From positions 1 to 64,000 of the forward strand of contig NZ_QOVY01000013.1 in NCBI RefSeq assembly GCF_003932955.1: 64,000 nt of DNA. Direction: 5' to 3'. A program made the translations under genes and the position numbers. Under the pieces are notes generated by a model. The model was not told where the DNA came from. It saw nothing but the letters and a program-made list of their open reading frames with translations, and searched no databases. Numbering within the stretch: the first letter of the stretch is position 1; every line of letters begins with the position of its first letter. Source of the DNA: Chryseobacterium sp. SC28 (GTDB lineage: Bacteria > Bacteroidota > Bacteroidia > Flavobacteriales > Weeksellaceae). Below are positions 63,110 through 64,000 of the stretch, in pieces.

Positions 63110-63967
63110 TTATTTGTTTTTTCGGTTATAAATCAGCAAAGCTGTTTTGGAATCGTGCAGCAGTCGATTGCTGTGATTGGGTCTGAACATTCTTTGAAAA
63201 TAAGATAAATTCCTGTGGATAATGCAGAGAATGTTCGTGTCATTTCTTTGTACATATTTTTCCAATCCTTTTTCAACATCGATATTGACCTCGATGTCAA
63301 CGTTGAGACGATCATTGCCCATTTCCTGCAGCCATTTGCTTATTTTGCTCTTGGCAGCTACTGCCATCTTGTCCGATTCTGCCACGTGGACGCAGTTCAA
63401 ATTGAAATTATATTTTAGCGAGTTCTGATATAATCTCTGAATGATCGGGTACTCGTTGGCGTTGAGCATCACGGCGACGGTAATGGTGTTCATCGCCACA
63501 AATACGGCTCGTTCCGGCACTGCCAAAAACGGAATGTCTATAAGATTGATCAGTTGCGCCGTATGCGAACCGAACAACTTCTTATCGATGGTATTGGCTC
63601 CCGCAGTCCCCATTACAACTACATCTATGAATTTTTCCGCAATATAATCAGAAGTTGTATCAAGAAATATACCTTTTTCGAAATGAAACTCAACAGGAAC
63701 ATTTAGTTTATTACTTTCCTTTGCTATTTTTTCCAGTTTTCCGGCTTCGATTTCGAATTGTTCCCATTCGTCGTCTTCTAAACTGTCATTAAAGACTTTG
63801 GCCAGCGGATGGATATTGGACATTTCGTCGGGGTCTTTAGCTTCTATAATTGGTACGATGTGGAGAATGTGAAGTTCCGCATTTATTTTTTCGGCGAGCG
63901 ACAATGCATAGATGAAAGCATGCTCTGCAATATCTGAAAAATCGGTTAAAAATAATATTTTCTTCAT
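63110..63967 (-). CDS. Tandem-domain universal stress protein
   Basis: Cytoplasmic protein with two UspA folds in 285 aa: residues about 1-150 begin MKKILFLTDFSDIAEHAFIYAL, residues about 155-285 begin MNTITVAVMLNANEYPIIQR. The ATP-binding loop G-x2-G-x9-G(S/T) is near-canonical in the first domain (VMGTAGANTIDKKLFGSHTA); the second domain has lost it (CIIHRNLSYFQRMFRPNHSN), so only the first likely binds nucleotide. Role: stress tolerance or signalling, partner unknown. Its start is 33 nt inside the window end. Confidence 0.9.
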   Translation of the reverse strand: MKKILFLTDFSDIAEHAFIYALSLAEKINAELHILHIVPIIEAKDPDEMSNIHPLAKVFNDSLEDDEWEQFEIEAGKLEKIAKESNKLNVPVEFHFEKGIFLDTTSDYIAEKFIDVVVMGTAGANTIDKKLFGSHTAQLINLIDIPFLAVPERAVFVAMNTITVAVMLNANEYPIIQRLYQNSLKYNFNLNCVHVAESDKMAVAAKSKISKWLQEMGNDRLNVDIEVNIDVEKGLEKYVQRNDTNILCIIHRNLSYFQRMFRPNHSNRLLHDSKTALLIYNRKNK

Positions 63968-64000
63968 TGGAGGTTATTTTGGCACATAACGGTAAAACTT

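Noticed and set aside
63030-63131. Plus-strand 33-codon hydrophobic frame between the desaturase and universal stress genes
   Set aside because: It runs into the 3' end of the opposite-strand universal stress gene, has no promoter of good spacing and no terminator.

Overview
This 64 kb window is a stretch of chromosome from a Bacteroidota bacterium, most likely a Chryseobacterium-type member of the Weeksellaceae (Flavobacteriia). The placement is inference from gene content and style: proteins with type IX secretion (T9SS) C-terminal sorting domains, a TonB-dependent receptor with a lipoprotein partner, DUF5686, DUF4294 and DUF349 proteins, a mevalonate-pathway kinase, promoters of the Bacteroidota form TTG-N17-23-TAnnTTTG, and start codons without clear Shine-Dalgarno sequences. 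Both window ends lie in ordinary chromosome. I saw no rRNA, tRNA, CRISPR array, complete insertion sequence or prophage.

Layout. 0.1-5 kb: a copper-pump operon (P1B ATPase, sirtuin, GNAT-nitrilase fusion). 5-10.7 kb: the two subunits of a 3-oxoacid CoA-transferase, split apart by an ABC exporter, a toxin-antitoxin pair whose toxin is broken, and an AT-rich DUF262/DUF1524 restriction-like gene. 10.9-23.9 kb: uvrA, a secreted S1/P1 nuclease, an isoprenoid corner (UbiA-like prenyltransferase, mevalonate-kinase-like GHMP kinase), an Atg22-type MFS transporter, an acetyl-CoA acetyltransferase, and an ECF sigma / anti-sigma-like / outer-membrane barrel operon. 24-24.7 kb: a gene-free stretch holding a palindromic repeat element and a tandem array of about 160 bp units. 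24.7-28.8 kb: prfB, then a second AT-rich islet (leucine-rich-repeat protein plus a toxin-antitoxin pair with a broken toxin), then a 2-oxoacid dehydrogenase E2 gene. 29-40 kb: secreted M36 protease, LolA-like protein, M42 peptidase, rpe, secG, and a lipoprotein/TonB receptor pair. 40-49.6 kb: Sua5-type tRNA modification gene, a second copy of the palindromic element, cca, SDR, thyA, M1 aminopeptidase, DUF5686. 49.7-64 kb: GH5 glucanase, Zn/Cd-type P-ATPase, a candidate sigma-54-driven small RNA, purF-purC, secreted endonuclease I, DUF349 protein, queA, fatty acid desaturase and a tandem universal stress protein.

How it fits together. Core housekeeping (translation, tRNA modification, nucleotide synthesis, DNA repair) alternates with envelope and secretion functions typical of a polymer-degrading flavobacterium (two T9SS cargos, GH5, M1/M36/M42 peptidases, two exported nucleases). 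Acetyl-CoA acetyltransferase and the CoA-transferase together could handle acetoacetate/acetoacetyl-CoA, and the same thiolase can feed the mevalonate route represented by the nearby GHMP kinase.

The most unusual signals are: (1) two independent type II toxin-antitoxin loci in which the antitoxin is intact and the toxin carries one in-frame stop codon; (2) a palindromic intergenic element in two copies with conserved borders but different, still self-complementary stems; (3) a -24/-12 (sigma-54) promoter match placed just before an orphan terminator, predicting an RNA of about 70 nt; and (4) the restriction-like gene lying between scoA and scoB.
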